Counted from the first letter of the stretch, positions 7,343 through 15,743 are shown. The stretch: 64,000 nucleotides of DNA from an uncultured Collinsella sp. (GCA_934668345.1 CAKUNE010000001.1:1-64000); one strand, 5' to 3'. The notes: generated from the sequence alone by a model not told the origin. A program made the numbers and translations.

Positions 7343-8644
7343 ATGAATCAAACGCAGACGAGCAATGACGCTCCCCTGCCTATGCAAGCCACTCCCCAAC
7401 CGCAGCAAAAGGCTGTTGTACCTGCACAAAAGCCCCTCGTAACCATTGTGCACGCATCGGTTGGATCGGGCCACAAAGCCGCCGCTAACGCCATCGCGCA
7501 GGCATTTGATCTTATCCGTGGCACCAAAGGTATTCCTGAGGATATCGAGATTGAAGTACTCGATATCCTCGATTTTGGACGTATTAAATTCGACGGCAAT
7601 AAGACCGCGGCATCATTTACGGGAGCAACGCGCCCGATTTACGACCTGACCTGGCGTTATACGTTTACAGGGCATCTGCTCTGGGGCGGCGGCACGGCAT
7701 GGTCTCGCATTATGTTCCCAGCCTTCAACGAATATATCCGCACCCGCAGGCCCATAGCCGTGGTCGCAACACACATTACGGCAGCCAATGTTGCTGTGGG
7801 CGCCCGCGTCATCACGGGTATCGATTATCCGGTTATCTGCGTACCAACCGATTACGAGGTCGAGGGCTTTTGGCCCCACAAGGACACCGACTTATTCTGC
7901 GTTGCCAACGAGTTTATGGCCGAAACGCTCCGCCCACGAAAGGTTCCCGAGGCAAAGATCCGCATTACGGGAATCCCCATTCGAGCCGGATTCGACACCG
8001 ACTACAATCGCGGGGAAGAACTGAAAAAGTTCGATTTGCCTACCGACAAAACTGTCGTACTGGTGATGGCCGGCGCCAGTTTACCCCAGCCCTACGTACG
8101 TTTCCGCGCAGCAATGGATCACACCCTCCCCTTCCTACGCGGCTTCGAGGACATGCACTTTGTCTTTTTACCGGGCAAGGATAAGGAATACGCCACTCGC
8201 CTCAAGACGCTCTTCGACGCCATGAAGCTCGAAAACGTCACAGTTCTGGACTACGTGGACGACATGGCGGCCCTCATGCACGGCTGCGATCTGGCAATTC
8301 TCAAATCGGGCGGACTTACAGTCACCGAGTGTCTGTGCGCGCACCTGCCGATGATCCTGCTGGGCAAGTCCTACGGTCAAGAAAAAGCCAACACCACCAT
8401 GCTCACCGGCATGGGTGCCAGCATGCATGTCACCACGGCACGTGAGCTCATCGTGACGCTCCGTCACCTACACGACCACCCCGAGTCACTCAAAGCTCTG
8501 CTCATCAACGGCGAAGTACTACGCCGCCCCCACGCAGCCGAAGACATCGCCATCGCCACCATGGAGCTCGTAGGCAAGCCCCAAAAACGAAAACGAGCCT
8601 TCTGCCGCTTCTACTGGGGCGGCAAGCCCGCACATATCCGCTAG
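7343..8644 (+). CDS. MGDG synthase-like glycosyltransferase (GT28 family)
   Basis: A 433-residue enzyme likely to make a glycolipid by moving a sugar from a UDP-sugar to diacylglycerol or a related lipid at the membrane face. The N-terminal domain has the MGDG-synthase signature HASVGSGHKAAANA (residues 38-51). The C-terminal MurG-like half has ILKSGGLTVTECL and MILLGKSYGQEKAN, which bind the nucleotide sugar in the family. AGGGGAG precedes the ATG at 7343 by 6 nt, and the Gln/Pro-rich first 30 residues look disordered. UgtP-type proteins also link cell size to UDP-glucose in Bacillus. It stands alone, divergent from trxB. Confidence 0.82.
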   Translation: MNQTQTSNDAPLPMQATPQPQQKAVVPAQKPLVTIVHASVGSGHKAAANAIAQAFDLIRGTKGIPEDIEIEVLDILDFGRIKFDGNKTAASFTGATRPIYDLTWRYTFTGHLLWGGGTAWSRIMFPAFNEYIRTRRPIAVVATHITAANVAVGARVITGIDYPVICVPTDYEVEGFWPHKDTDLFCVANEFMAETLRPRKVPEAKIRITGIPIRAGFDTDYNRGEELKKFDLPTDKTVVLVMAGASLPQPYVRFRAAMDHTLPFLRGFEDMHFVFLPGKDKEYATRLKTLFDAMKLENVTVLDYVDDMAALMHGCDLAILKSGGLTVTECLCAHLPMILLGKSYGQEKANTTMLTGMGASMHVTTARELIVTLRHLHDHPESLKALLINGEVLRRPHAAEDIAIATMELVGKPQKRKRAFCRFYWGGKPAHIR

Positions 8645-8657
8645 AGTCTTAATGTCC

Positions 8658-8761
8658 GCTGCCCAGCGGGGGCCGCCCTTATATCATTCCATGCTCAAAC
8701 ATTCTCGCTACGCTGCGAAACTGCGCGTGGAACGATATAAGGGCGGCCCCCGCTGGGCAGC
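8658..8761 (-). repeat. hairpin element A, copy 1
   Basis: Thirty-four-base arms (8658-8691, 8728-8761) pair throughout except one G.T/A.C position. They enclose a 36-nt loop (8692-8727). The loop is the reverse complement of copy 2's loop with one difference in 36, so this copy is in minus orientation. The arm sequence (GCTGCCCAGCGGGGGCCGCC at its tip) is unrelated to that of copy 2 except for the ~11 bp next to the loop. Confidence 0.85.
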
Positions 8762-8819
8762 TACGTTTACGTACAAGTGGCTAACCCGATTTCCACATTA
8801 GAATCTTCGAAGGTAAACC

Positions 8820-8900
8820 AAAATAAATCACAATAGTTGGCCGATACGGCAAAGAGATCGTTCCTTTGTCGCATTGGCCAACTACTATGATTTATATTTT
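8820..8900. repeat. long hairpin, different family
   Basis: The arms AAATAAATCACAATAGTTGG and, at 8876-8900, an imperfect complement flank an inner stem GCAAAG/CTTTGT with loop AGATCGTTC. A few bulges interrupt the outer stem. It ends in TTTTTTC on the + strand, so it could act as a terminator for anything read rightward through the island. Confidence 0.6.
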
Positions 8901-8915
8901 TTCAAGCATGTAGCC

Positions 8916-9013
8916 CTTTCGCCTGAGCCCCATATATATCGTCCCGCGCGCAGTTTCGCAGCGAAGCGAGAATGTTTGAGCACGGGATGATATATATGGG
9001 GCTCAGGCGAAAG
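8916..9013 (+). repeat. hairpin element A, copy 2
   Basis: Thirty-one-base arms (8916-8946, 8983-9013) pair perfectly except for one G.T wobble at the same distance from the loop as in copy 1. The 36-nt loop (8947-8982) begins CGCGCAGTTTCGCAG and ends GAATGTTTGAGCA. In this orientation the odd pair is a G.U in RNA; in the opposite orientation it would be an A.C mismatch. Confidence 0.85.
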
Positions 9014-9031
9014 CGGGATCCATGCGCCCCT

Positions 9032-9150
9032 GCGAAGCGAGAATGTTTGAGCATGGAATGATATGTGTGAGGGACGGGCGGGAGGGATACGAGCGCCCCG
9101 CGCAGCGAGAATGTTTGAGCACGGGATGATATATAGGGGCCTCCTAGGGG
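9032..9150 (+). repeat. two half-copies of element A
   Basis: The loop's 3' half (AGCGAGAATGTTTGAGCA) plus the start of a right arm (GGRATGATAT) recurs at 9032-9063 and again at 9100-9134. Neither has a matching left arm nearby, so they cannot fold like the full copies. They sit about 67 nt apart in direct orientation. Confidence 0.75.
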
Positions 9151-9190
9151 AAGCGGACATTGCGATGCTACGTTCAGCAAAGCAAAAGGG

Positions 9191-9634
9191 CTAAGCAACG
9201 CCGCTAGAACCGAAACCGCCGGCTGCTCGGTCGGTTTTGTCTAGTTCTTCTACTTCTACGAGGTTGACCGTGGGGACTTCTTGGATGACTAGTTGGGCGA
9301 TGCGGTCGCCTTTGTTGATTTGGATGTTGTTGGTGGGATCTAGGTTGATGAGGATGACTTTGAGTTCGCCTCGGTAGTGGGCGTCGATGAGACCGGGCGT
9401 GTTGACTATAGACAGGCCTTGCTTGATGGCCAGGCCGCTGCGGGGCTGGACGAAGCCGGCGTAGCCGTCGGGCAGAGCGATGGCCAGGCCCGTGGAGACC
9501 AAACGGCGCTCAAAGGGCTTCAGGACGCAGTCCTCGTTGGAGCGCAGATCCAAGCCGGCATCGGTGGGATGGGCGTATTTGGGAAGCTCGACGGTGGGGT
9601 CGAGACGCTTTATGTTGACGGTAATGTTGGACAT
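9191..9634 (-). CDS. dut: dUTP diphosphatase
   Basis: A 147-residue trimeric enzyme hydrolysing dUTP to dUMP + PPi, which keeps uracil out of DNA and feeds dTMP synthesis. All five dUTPase motifs are visible: DAGLDL near residue 26, [30 protein letters not shown], and the C-terminal phosphate-binding [20 protein letters not shown] precedes the ATG. It starts 4 nt after nrdR, so the two are co-transcribed and linked by nucleotide metabolism. Confidence 0.96.
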   Translation of the reverse strand: MSNITVNIKRLDPTVELPKYAHPTDAGLDLRSNEDCVLKPFERRLVSTGLAIALPDGYAGFVQPRSGLAIKQGLSIVNTPGLIDAHYRGELKVILINLDPTNNIQINKGDRIAQLVIQEVPTVNLVEVEELDKTDRAAGGFGSSGVA

Positions 9635-9638
9635 GGAA

Positions 9639-10082
9639 TCACCTTAGCTTGTCGAGCTCTTGCAGAAACTCATCGACGTCTTTGAAATCGCGGTAGACCG
9701 AGGCAAAGCGAATGTAGGCCACTTTGTCGATCTTGGCCAAGCGCTTGAGCACCATGTCACCCAACTCATGGGACGTGACGGCCGTCAGCGTGCGAGAGCG
9801 CAACTCGACCTCGATGTCGTCGATAATCTCATTGAGCTTCTTAGTGTCGATATCGCGCTTGATGGTGGCGCGCATCAAGCCAACGAGCAGTTTATTGCGA
9901 TCGAACCGCTGCTTGGTTCCGTCTGACTTAATGACCTCGATTGGGTCTTCACATCGCTCAAACGTTGTAAAGCGGTAGTTACACGAGCAACATTCGCGAC
10001 GACGCTTAATGGTGTTATTTGACTCCTGCATACGGGAATCAACGACGCGGGTATGTGCCTTGCCGCATTTGGGACAGCGCAT
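9639..10082 (-). CDS. nrdR: transcriptional repressor NrdR
   Basis: A 147-residue repressor of ribonucleotide reductase genes. The N-terminal zinc ribbon has MRCPKC and ECCSCNYRF (Cys 3, 6, 31/32, 34), followed by an ATP-cone domain (residues ~50-140) that senses ATP/dATP. A strong SD (GAGGAGG) lies just upstream. It sits between the LysM gene and dut. The order LysM gene-nrdR beside a divergent lexA matches divS-nrdR/lexA in Corynebacterium and Rv2719c-nrdR/lexA in Mycobacterium. Confidence 0.95.
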   Translation of the reverse strand: MRCPKCGKAHTRVVDSRMQESNNTIKRRRECCSCNYRFTTFERCEDPIEVIKSDGTKQRFDRNKLLVGLMRATIKRDIDTKKLNEIIDDIEVELRSRTLTAVTSHELGDMVLKRLAKIDKVAYIRFASVYRDFKDVDEFLQELDKLR

Positions 10083-10133
10083 GGTACCTCCTCTTAAACG
10101 ATAACAAGGGTACCATGCGCAGCGCGATAATGA

Positions 10134-10586
10134 TTACGAACGAGCGGGAACCTTAAGATGCGCACCGGCGGCGAGCGAACCATGCTCCAGATGATTGACG
10201 TTACGGATCATGTCAGAAGTCTCATGCGTGGAAAGGCCTTCGATTGGATATTCCTCGGCAAGCGACCAAAGAGAATCGCCAGGCTGAACGCGAATGGTCT
10301 CGTAGGTAATGTTGGAAACGGACTCGACATACGCAGCGTGACGAGCGTTAAAGACCGACGTAGCGAGGACAAAGAAGAGCGTAAGCGCAACGGCGACGGC
10401 GACAATCGTCGGAACCTTGAGGGCAACGCGGGCCGGCGCGACTACAGTCTGCTGATTGCGAGCAGGCTTTACGGTCAAAGGCTGAATGCCGGAGCGGCCA
10501 CCCTGAACAACCGTAAAAGTGGGTTCTGCAGGCGTCTCGAGCTTAAGGGCGAGGTTTCCCTGGACCATATTCGTTGCGTTCATCAT
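10134..10586 (-). CDS. LysM-domain membrane protein, DivS/YneA/ChiZ-like SOS division inhibitor candidate
   Basis: A 150-residue protein with a cytoplasmic N-terminal ~60 residues, one membrane helix (about residues 58-78, VPTIVAVAVALTLFFVL) and an external LysM domain (about 95-148, IRVQPGDSLWSLAEEY ... LKVPAR) that binds peptidoglycan. In Bacillus (YneA), Corynebacterium (DivS) and Mycobacterium (ChiZ), the LysM or membrane gene divergent from lexA delays division during DNA damage. Three SOS boxes in the shared promoter support the same role. The SD GGAG is 3 nt from the first ATG and 6 nt from the second (10583), so the shorter start is equally likely. Confidence 0.8.
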   Translation of the reverse strand: MMNATNMVQGNLALKLETPAEPTFTVVQGGRSGIQPLTVKPARNQQTVVAPARVALKVPTIVAVAVALTLFFVLATSVFNARHAAYVESVSNITYETIRVQPGDSLWSLAEEYPIEGLSTHETSDMIRNVNHLEHGSLAAGAHLKVPARS

Positions 10587-10653
10587 GTTCTCCTCTCGCG
10601 TGTTTTGCTGAGAACAGTTTTATCAAGCCGCGCGGACAAAAATGTCTAGCGCG

Positions 10654-10667
10654 AGAACGAATGTTCG
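10654..10667. promoter_or_regulatory. SOS box 1 (LexA site)
   Basis: AGAACGAATGTTCG matches the actinobacterial/Gram-positive LexA consensus CGAAC-N4-GTTCG at all but the first base. It is the site nearest the LysM gene. Confidence 0.75.
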
Positions 10668-10681
10668 GTTATTATTATCTT

Positions 10682-10695
10682 CGAACAGTTGTTCC
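10682..10695. promoter_or_regulatory. SOS box 2 (LexA site)
   Basis: CGAACAGTTGTTCC differs from CGAAC-N4-GTTCG only at the last base. It lies midway between the divergent genes, 28 bp from box 1 and 28 bp from box 3 (start to start). Confidence 0.8.
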
Positions 10696-10709
10696 TGTCA
10701 AGCAAAATT

Positions 10710-10723
10710 CGAACATTTGTTTG
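10710..10723. promoter_or_regulatory. SOS box 3 (LexA site)
   Basis: CGAACATTTGTTTG keeps the left half-site perfectly and has one change (C to T) in the right half. It lies 24 bp before the lexA start codon, suited to autorepression. Confidence 0.75.
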
Positions 10724-10746
10724 ACATGGGTAGAGAGGATGCCCTG

Positions 10747-11391
10747 ATGGCTCGCAAAATTACCAAGCGCCAGCAGCAAATTTACGACTTCATCAAGGAA
10801 TATCAGCAGGAGAAGGGTTATCCGCCCAGCGTGCGCGAGATGGCTTCTGCCGTGGGCCTTTCCTCCCCTAGCACCGTTCACGCACATCTCTCTGCCTTGG
10901 AGGCTCGCGGCTTGCTTAAGCGCGACGCCACCAAGCCTCGCGCCCTAGAGCTCTTTGATGAGGATGGATCCTCCGTCTCGATCTCCAAGTCTGACGAGCC
11001 CACCGCGCCCCGCGGCACCGTATCGCTACCGCTCGTTGGTCGCGTGGCCGCCGGGATCCCCATCCTGGCCGAGCAGAACATCGAGGACACTTTTACCATC
11101 CCGACCGAAATCGCCACAGATCAGGGCTCTTTTATCCTTGAGGTGCATGGGAACTCGATGATCAACGTAGGAATCTATAACGGCGACTACATTATCGTTC
11201 GAGAGCAAAAGAGCGCCATGAACGGCGAGATCGTCGTGGCCATGATCGATGGGTCCGCGACCGTCAAGACGTTCTACAAGGAGCAGGGCCGCGTGCGTCT
11301 ACAACCCGAGAACGACACCATGGAGCCTATCTATGCGACAAATCCTGTCATCCTGGGTAAGGTCGTCGGTTTAATGCGCCGGTTCTCGTAA
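10747..11391 (+). CDS. lexA: LexA repressor
   Basis: A 214-residue SOS repressor/self-protease. Residues 1-68 form the winged helix (ITKRQQQIYDFI, VGLSSPSTVHAHL). The cleavage site is Ala102-Gly103 in VAAGIP. The catalytic dyad is Ser137 (HGNSMI) and Lys174 (ATVKTF). RecA filaments trigger its self-cleavage. The ATG at 10747 is chosen because MARKITKRQQ is the family start and GAGAGGA precedes it; the longer frame would cover the SOS boxes. Three LexA sites precede it. Confidence 0.96.
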   Translation: MARKITKRQQQIYDFIKEYQQEKGYPPSVREMASAVGLSSPSTVHAHLSALEARGLLKRDATKPRALELFDEDGSSVSISKSDEPTAPRGTVSLPLVGRVAAGIPILAEQNIEDTFTIPTEIATDQGSFILEVHGNSMINVGIYNGDYIIVREQKSAMNGEIVVAMIDGSATVKTFYKEQGRVRLQPENDTMEPIYATNPVILGKVVGLMRRFS

Positions 11392-12095
11392 TGCAAAAAC
11401 GCATCACCATCTTTGATACCATCCGAGGGTTTACGATGCTATCGATGGCAGGCTTTCACGCCTGCTACGATCTCGCATACCTGTACAGCTGGGACATGCC
11501 CTGGTTTACCCAGACCATCTTTCAAGATATCTGGCGCGCCAGCATCAGCTGGGTATTCTTGTTTATCGCGGGTTGGATGTGCACGCTCTCACGCAACAAT
11601 GCTAAACGAGCCGCCAAATACGCTGTCGCAGCTTTGGTCGTCTGGATCGCGACAACGCTCGTATCGGTCGACGATTCGGTGAACTTCGGCATCATTTATT
11701 GTATGGCAGCGTGCACCGCGATGGTGGCCGTCTCACGACCGATGCTTCAGAACGTGTCCAGCACGTGGGGCATTGCGATATGTCTCGCTCTCTTTGCAGC
11801 GACATGGGGCATCCCAAAATCGACCTATTCATTCCCCTATCTGGCGTGGTTGGGATTTCCAGGGCCCTGGTTTGTTTCGGGGGACTACTATCCGATCATT
11901 CCGTTTATATTCATGTACCTAGCAGGATATTTCGCAGCGCGTACGGCTCAAAGATGTGAAAAACCAGTCCCAAACTGGGCTTATGCCAACCCCCTACCGG
12001 CACTAGCCCAGCTCGGGCGTCATGCCCTCCCCTTTTATTTATTACACCAACCCATAATACTTGGTGTATTGGAACTCATTTACTCGGTGCGATAG
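11391..12095 (+). CDS. DUF1624 / heparan-alpha-glucosaminide N-acetyltransferase-like membrane protein
   Basis: A 234-residue protein with about six to seven membrane helices. The start (RITIFDTIRGFTMLSMAGFHACYD) carries the DUF1624 pattern with an early His within the first helix, and the end has FYLLHQPIILGVLEL, also typical. Relatives move acyl groups across membranes, but the bacterial substrate is unknown. Its ATG overlaps the lexA stop (TAATG), so it is translationally coupled to lexA and possibly SOS-induced. Its last 16 nt overlap the end of convergent hflX. Confidence 0.75.
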   Translation: MQKRITIFDTIRGFTMLSMAGFHACYDLAYLYSWDMPWFTQTIFQDIWRASISWVFLFIAGWMCTLSRNNAKRAAKYAVAALVVWIATTLVSVDDSVNFGIIYCMAACTAMVAVSRPMLQNVSSTWGIAICLALFAATWGIPKSTYSFPYLAWLGFPGPWFVSGDYYPIIPFIFMYLAGYFAARTAQRCEKPVPNWAYANPLPALAQLGRHALPFYLLHQPIILGVLELIYSVR

Positions 12096-13369
12096 CGCTC
12101 AAGGCGCGGAGCGATTCGGGCCGGCAACTTAGCAACGATGCGAACGCCGTCCTCAAGGTATTCCTCGTGCAGAAGCGTTCCCTGTTCGTGCACGAGCGTG
12201 ATCAAGGCGCCCTCTCGATACGGAATATCGGCAGACAGCAATACATCCGTTGCCGACGCCTCGCGAGCGATGCGCTCGACCAAGCCATCAAGCCCCTCGC
12301 CTGTCTCCGCCGAGAACAGCACCGCCTCGGGGTAGCGACGACGAAAGCTCAGGCGATCAACGCTATCGAGCAGGTCGATTTTATTGAACACGGTAAGCGT
12401 CAGGCGCTCACCGGCACCGATCTCATCGAGCACGCGATCGACAGCCTCGAGCTGACGCTCATAGTCCTCATCGGAAGCATCCACGACCTTAAGGATCAAA
12501 TCGGCGCCGAGCACCTCGGATAATGTGGACTTAAAGGCGTCGACAAGACCGTGCGGCAGCTTTTGGATAAAGCCGACCGTATCGGTAATGGTCATGCCAC
12601 GACCGCCAGGTAAGCGATACGAGCGCGTCGTTGGATCGAGCGTGGCAAACAGCTTGTCCTGCGAAAGCACCGTAGAGCCCGTCAGCCGATTGAGTAACGT
12701 CGACTTACCGGCATTGGTATAGCCAGCCAGCGCAACGCGAAACGCCGGCGACTCGATACGACTCTTGGATTGAACATCGCGACGCTGTTCTACCTGTTTA
12801 AGCTCGCGACGAAGCGCGGCGATCTTGTTGCGAATCAAGCGACGATCGACCTCGAGCTGGCTTTCGCCCTGGCCAAAGCGTGAACCGATACCGCCGCGCG
12901 TCTGTTCCTTGGCAAGATGGCTCCACATGCCACGCAGGCGTGGCAGAAGATACTGCAGTTGCGCCAACTGCACTTGCAGACGACCCTCACGCGTCTGAGC
13001 ATGAAGGCCAAAGATATCAAGAATCAATGCGGTGCGATCGATAATCTTAACCGGTTCGCCCACGGCTTTCTCAAGATAAGACTGCTGCGAGGGCGTTAAA
13101 TCGTCGTCGAAGATAACGACATCGGCATCCATACGGTGCACGAGCCCGCAAAGTTCCTCAACCTTACCGGAGCCAATAAACGATTTTGGATACGGCTTTA
13201 CCAGACGCTGCGACAAACGCGCCACGCACTGGGCGCCAGCCGTATGAGCCAGGCGCTCAAGCTCGTCAAGCGAACGATCGAGCGGCCAAGCGTTATCGCG
13301 CCACTCAACGCCGACAAGAATGGCACGTTCGGGCTCAGGCGCCGTGGGAACAAGGGGAAACCGAGCCAT
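12080..13369 (-). CDS. hflX: GTPase HflX
   Basis: A 429-residue ribosome-associated GTPase that splits or rescues stalled ribosomes in other bacteria. The N-terminal glycine-rich HflX domain (ERAILVGVEW ... RLVKPYPKSFIGSGK) is followed by a coiled coil and the G domain: G1 GYTNAGKST near residue 217, DTVGFIQKLPH (G3) and NKIDLL (G4). Its ATG overlaps the miaA stop (TAATG), so it is the third gene of miaB-miaA-hflX. miaA and hflX are also linked in Escherichia coli. Confidence 0.94.
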   Translation of the reverse strand: MARFPLVPTAPEPERAILVGVEWRDNAWPLDRSLDELERLAHTAGAQCVARLSQRLVKPYPKSFIGSGKVEELCGLVHRMDADVVIFDDDLTPSQQSYLEKAVGEPVKIIDRTALILDIFGLHAQTREGRLQVQLAQLQYLLPRLRGMWSHLAKEQTRGGIGSRFGQGESQLEVDRRLIRNKIAALRRELKQVEQRRDVQSKSRIESPAFRVALAGYTNAGKSTLLNRLTGSTVLSQDKLFATLDPTTRSYRLPGGRGMTITDTVGFIQKLPHGLVDAFKSTLSEVLGADLILKVVDASDEDYERQLEAVDRVLDEIGAGERLTLTVFNKIDLLDSVDRLSFRRRYPEAVLFSAETGEGLDGLVERIAREASATDVLLSADIPYREGALITLVHEQGTLLHEEYLEDGVRIVAKLPARIAPRLERYRTE

Positions 13370-14307
13370 TAGGCCGCCTCGATACGGTGAAGGATATCCT
13401 CAACGACCTCATCGATCGTAAACTCGTCCATATCGAACCACGCGATACGATCGTCACGCTTAAACCACGAAAGCTGTCGCTTGGCATAGCGACGCGAGCG
13501 CATCTTGATGAGTTCGCGAGCCTCATCCATGGAAATCACGCCGTTAAAGGCATCGATAATCTCTTTGTAGCCAATCGCCTGCATCGACGTCAGGGCATCT
13601 CCCAACCCCTGATCCATAAGACCGCGGACCTCATCAACAAGACCCTGCTCAAACATCAAATCAACGCGTAGGTTAATGCGCTCGTAGAGCACCTCGCGAT
13701 TACGCGTCAGACCAAACCACAGAGCATGATAATGCTCGCGCGGAACACTGAACTGTGACTTCTGCTGGGCATAAGACACGCCATCATCGTGCATCTCGAG
13801 TGCACGAATCACACGGCGCACGTTATGGGGATGAATAACCGCAGCAGACTCAGGATCGCGTTCGGCAAGCAGCGCATGCAGCGCCTCTTCACCAATACGC
13901 TCGGCAAGCTCTTGATAACCTGCGCGGCGATCATCCTCAAGCTCTCCCGAGGGAAAGTCCATCTCGTCGAGAGCAGCCTTAAGATACAGACCCGTACCGC
14001 CACAAAATACCGGCAGACGTCCCAGCCCAAGCAAGCGCTCAACATGAGCTCGAGCATCGGCCTGATACAGCGCTGCAGAATACGCCACACCCGGCTCTAC
14101 GATGTCAACGAGGCGCAGCGGCGCCGTACACTCGTCGGGCGCCATCTTTGCCGTGCCAATGTCCATGCCTCGATAGATTTGCATCGCATCACACGACAGC
14201 ACTTCGGACGAAAGACGAGCGGCCAGGCGGTCGGCAACATCGCTCTTGCCAACCGCCGTCGGCCCGACGATCGCTACAGCAGAAAGACTTGCACCGGGAG
14301 AAATCAT
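13369..14307 (-). CDS. miaA: tRNA dimethylallyltransferase
   Basis: A 312-residue enzyme that adds a dimethylallyl group from DMAPP to N6 of A37 in tRNAs reading UNN codons. The P-loop is GPTAVGKSD at the N-terminus. The LSCDAMQIYRGMDIGTAK region and the later IGYKEI match the family. The start at 14307 forms a TAATG overlap with the miaB stop; a 13-codon upstream extension is less likely. Its product is the substrate of the neighbouring MiaB. Confidence 0.96.
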   Translation of the reverse strand: MISPGASLSAVAIVGPTAVGKSDVADRLAARLSSEVLSCDAMQIYRGMDIGTAKMAPDECTAPLRLVDIVEPGVAYSAALYQADARAHVERLLGLGRLPVFCGGTGLYLKAALDEMDFPSGELEDDRRAGYQELAERIGEEALHALLAERDPESAAVIHPHNVRRVIRALEMHDDGVSYAQQKSQFSVPREHYHALWFGLTRNREVLYERINLRVDLMFEQGLVDEVRGLMDQGLGDALTSMQAIGYKEIIDAFNGVISMDEARELIKMRSRRYAKRQLSWFKRDDRIAWFDMDEFTIDEVVEDILHRIEAA

Positions 14308-15677
14308 TAGCGAGGCTCGCCCACAACGGAGCCAGACAGATACCACGTCTTGGCGACATCCACATCGACGTCGACGATCTTGCCGATGAGCTGATCGATG
14401 CTATAACCTGCAGGGATCGGCGCATGGACCGTCTGGTTCTTGGGGCTCTTACCAAGAAGAACAGCATCATTCTTCTTGCTCGTACCCTCAATAAGTGCGG
14501 GCACCACAGTGTGAAGCTCGCCCTGGTTGTACTCATGCGCCGTGGTCTCGATAACCTTCACCAGACGGTTAAAACGCTCAAGAATAACCTCATGCGGCGT
14601 GGGGTCATCAATCTCGGCAGCCGGGGTTCCGGCGCGCTTGGAATAGATGAAGGTGTAGGCCTGAGCATAACGAACCGTCTCGGCAAGCGAAAGCGTCTGC
14701 TCAAAATCTTCCTCGGTCTCACCGGGGAAGCCAACGATGATATCGGTGGAGAGCGCAATATCGGGCATACGGTTACGAATGCGATCCACCAAGCCCAGAT
14801 AGTCCTCGCGCGTATAGCGACGATTCATCTCTTTGAGGATGCGCGTCGAGCCCGACTGAACGGCCAGATGCAGCTGCGGCATGACGGCAGGCGTCTCGGC
14901 CATGGCGTCAATGGTCTCGGGCAGCAGGTCCTTGGGGTGCGAGGAGGTAAAGAAGATACGCTCTACACCCGTATCACCCACGGCACGCAGCAGGTCGGCA
15001 AAGCGCGGTTTGCCAAACAGGTCACGACCGTAGGAGTTGACGTTTTGACCCAGCAGCGTGATCTCGCGCACGCCCTGGCGCACCAGACCGGTCACCTCGT
15101 CAACGATTTCCTCGAAGGGGCGGCTCTTTTCGCGACCGCGAACATACGGCACGATGCAATAGGTGCAGAAGTTATTGCAGCCCGTCATAATGGGCACCCA
15201 GGCGTGATACTGCGTCTCGCGATGCCACGGCATGCTCATGGCATCCGTGTCCTCGTGTTCGTTGGTGCGGATGTGGCGCTTGCCGTCCAAGAACGCCTCG
15301 GCGATAAGTTCCGCCACATGCGCAATGGAATGCGTGCCAAAGATGACGTTAACGTTATCGACGTTGGTAAGCAGACCCTCGCCGTCGCGTTGGGCGATAC
15401 AGCCACCGACGGCAACCACGCGTTTGCCAGAAGGCGAAGGCGGCAGGCTCTTGCAGGAATTGCACTGTCCGTACAGACGAGTATCGGCAGCCTCGCGCAC
15501 ACAACACGTCATGAAGACGACGATGTCAGCATGCTCGGGGTCAAGCGCCATCAGGCAGCCATACGAATCGAGCAGGCCACTCACGCGCTCAGAGTCGTGC
15601 TGATTCATCTGGCAGCCAAATGTGCGGATAAAGTAGGTTTTACCGGCAAGAATATCGCGTGCGGAACGCTGGTCCAT
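14307..15677 (-). CDS. miaB: tRNA-2-methylthio-N6-dimethylallyladenosine synthase
   Basis: A 456-residue radical-SAM methylthiotransferase that converts i6A37 to ms2i6A37 in tRNA. The N-terminal MTTase domain supplies three cluster cysteines (TFGCQMNQHDS at C22, then about C59 and C93). The radical-SAM motif CxxxCxxC is at 167-174 (GCNNFCTYC). A C-terminal TRAM domain follows (about 390-450). SD AGGA lies about 10 nt before the ATG. First gene of the miaB-miaA-hflX operon, 66 nt downstream of spoVS. Confidence 0.96.
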   Translation of the reverse strand: MDQRSARDILAGKTYFIRTFGCQMNQHDSERVSGLLDSYGCLMALDPEHADIVVFMTCCVREAADTRLYGQCNSCKSLPPSPSGKRVVAVGGCIAQRDGEGLLTNVDNVNVIFGTHSIAHVAELIAEAFLDGKRHIRTNEHEDTDAMSMPWHRETQYHAWVPIMTGCNNFCTYCIVPYVRGREKSRPFEEIVDEVTGLVRQGVREITLLGQNVNSYGRDLFGKPRFADLLRAVGDTGVERIFFTSSHPKDLLPETIDAMAETPAVMPQLHLAVQSGSTRILKEMNRRYTREDYLGLVDRIRNRMPDIALSTDIIVGFPGETEEDFEQTLSLAETVRYAQAYTFIYSKRAGTPAAEIDDPTPHEVILERFNRLVKVIETTAHEYNQGELHTVVPALIEGTSKKNDAVLLGKSPKNQTVHAPIPAGYSIDQLIGKIVDVDVDVAKTWYLSGSVVGEPR

Positions 15678-15743
15678 ATGAATTAGTCCTAACGGGGTGG
15701 AATCTACGGAATCACGAAAATGAACGGACGCAGGGCAATGCGT

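Larger units (their letters stand above)
8645..9190. other. intergenic repeat island with long hairpins
   Basis: There is no gene. The interval holds two complete copies of a long hairpin element in opposite orientation, two half-copies, and an unrelated third hairpin. Small ORFs read through it (8885-9198) are repeats of the hairpin sequence and have no SD. The flanks are the ends of the glycosyltransferase and dut genes, both read towards it. Confidence 0.8.

Noticed and set aside
8941..9134. A CRISPR-like direct repeat pattern (GCGAGAATGTTTGAGCA three times)
   Set aside because: Repeats are unequally spaced, the flanks are palindromic arms, and no cas gene is near. It fits hairpin element A copies.
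8885..9198. Two overlapping minus-strand ORFs with repeated YIIPCSNILA-type peptides
   Set aside because: The peptide repeats are translations of hairpin element A and its half-copies. There is no SD and no codon bias like the neighbours.
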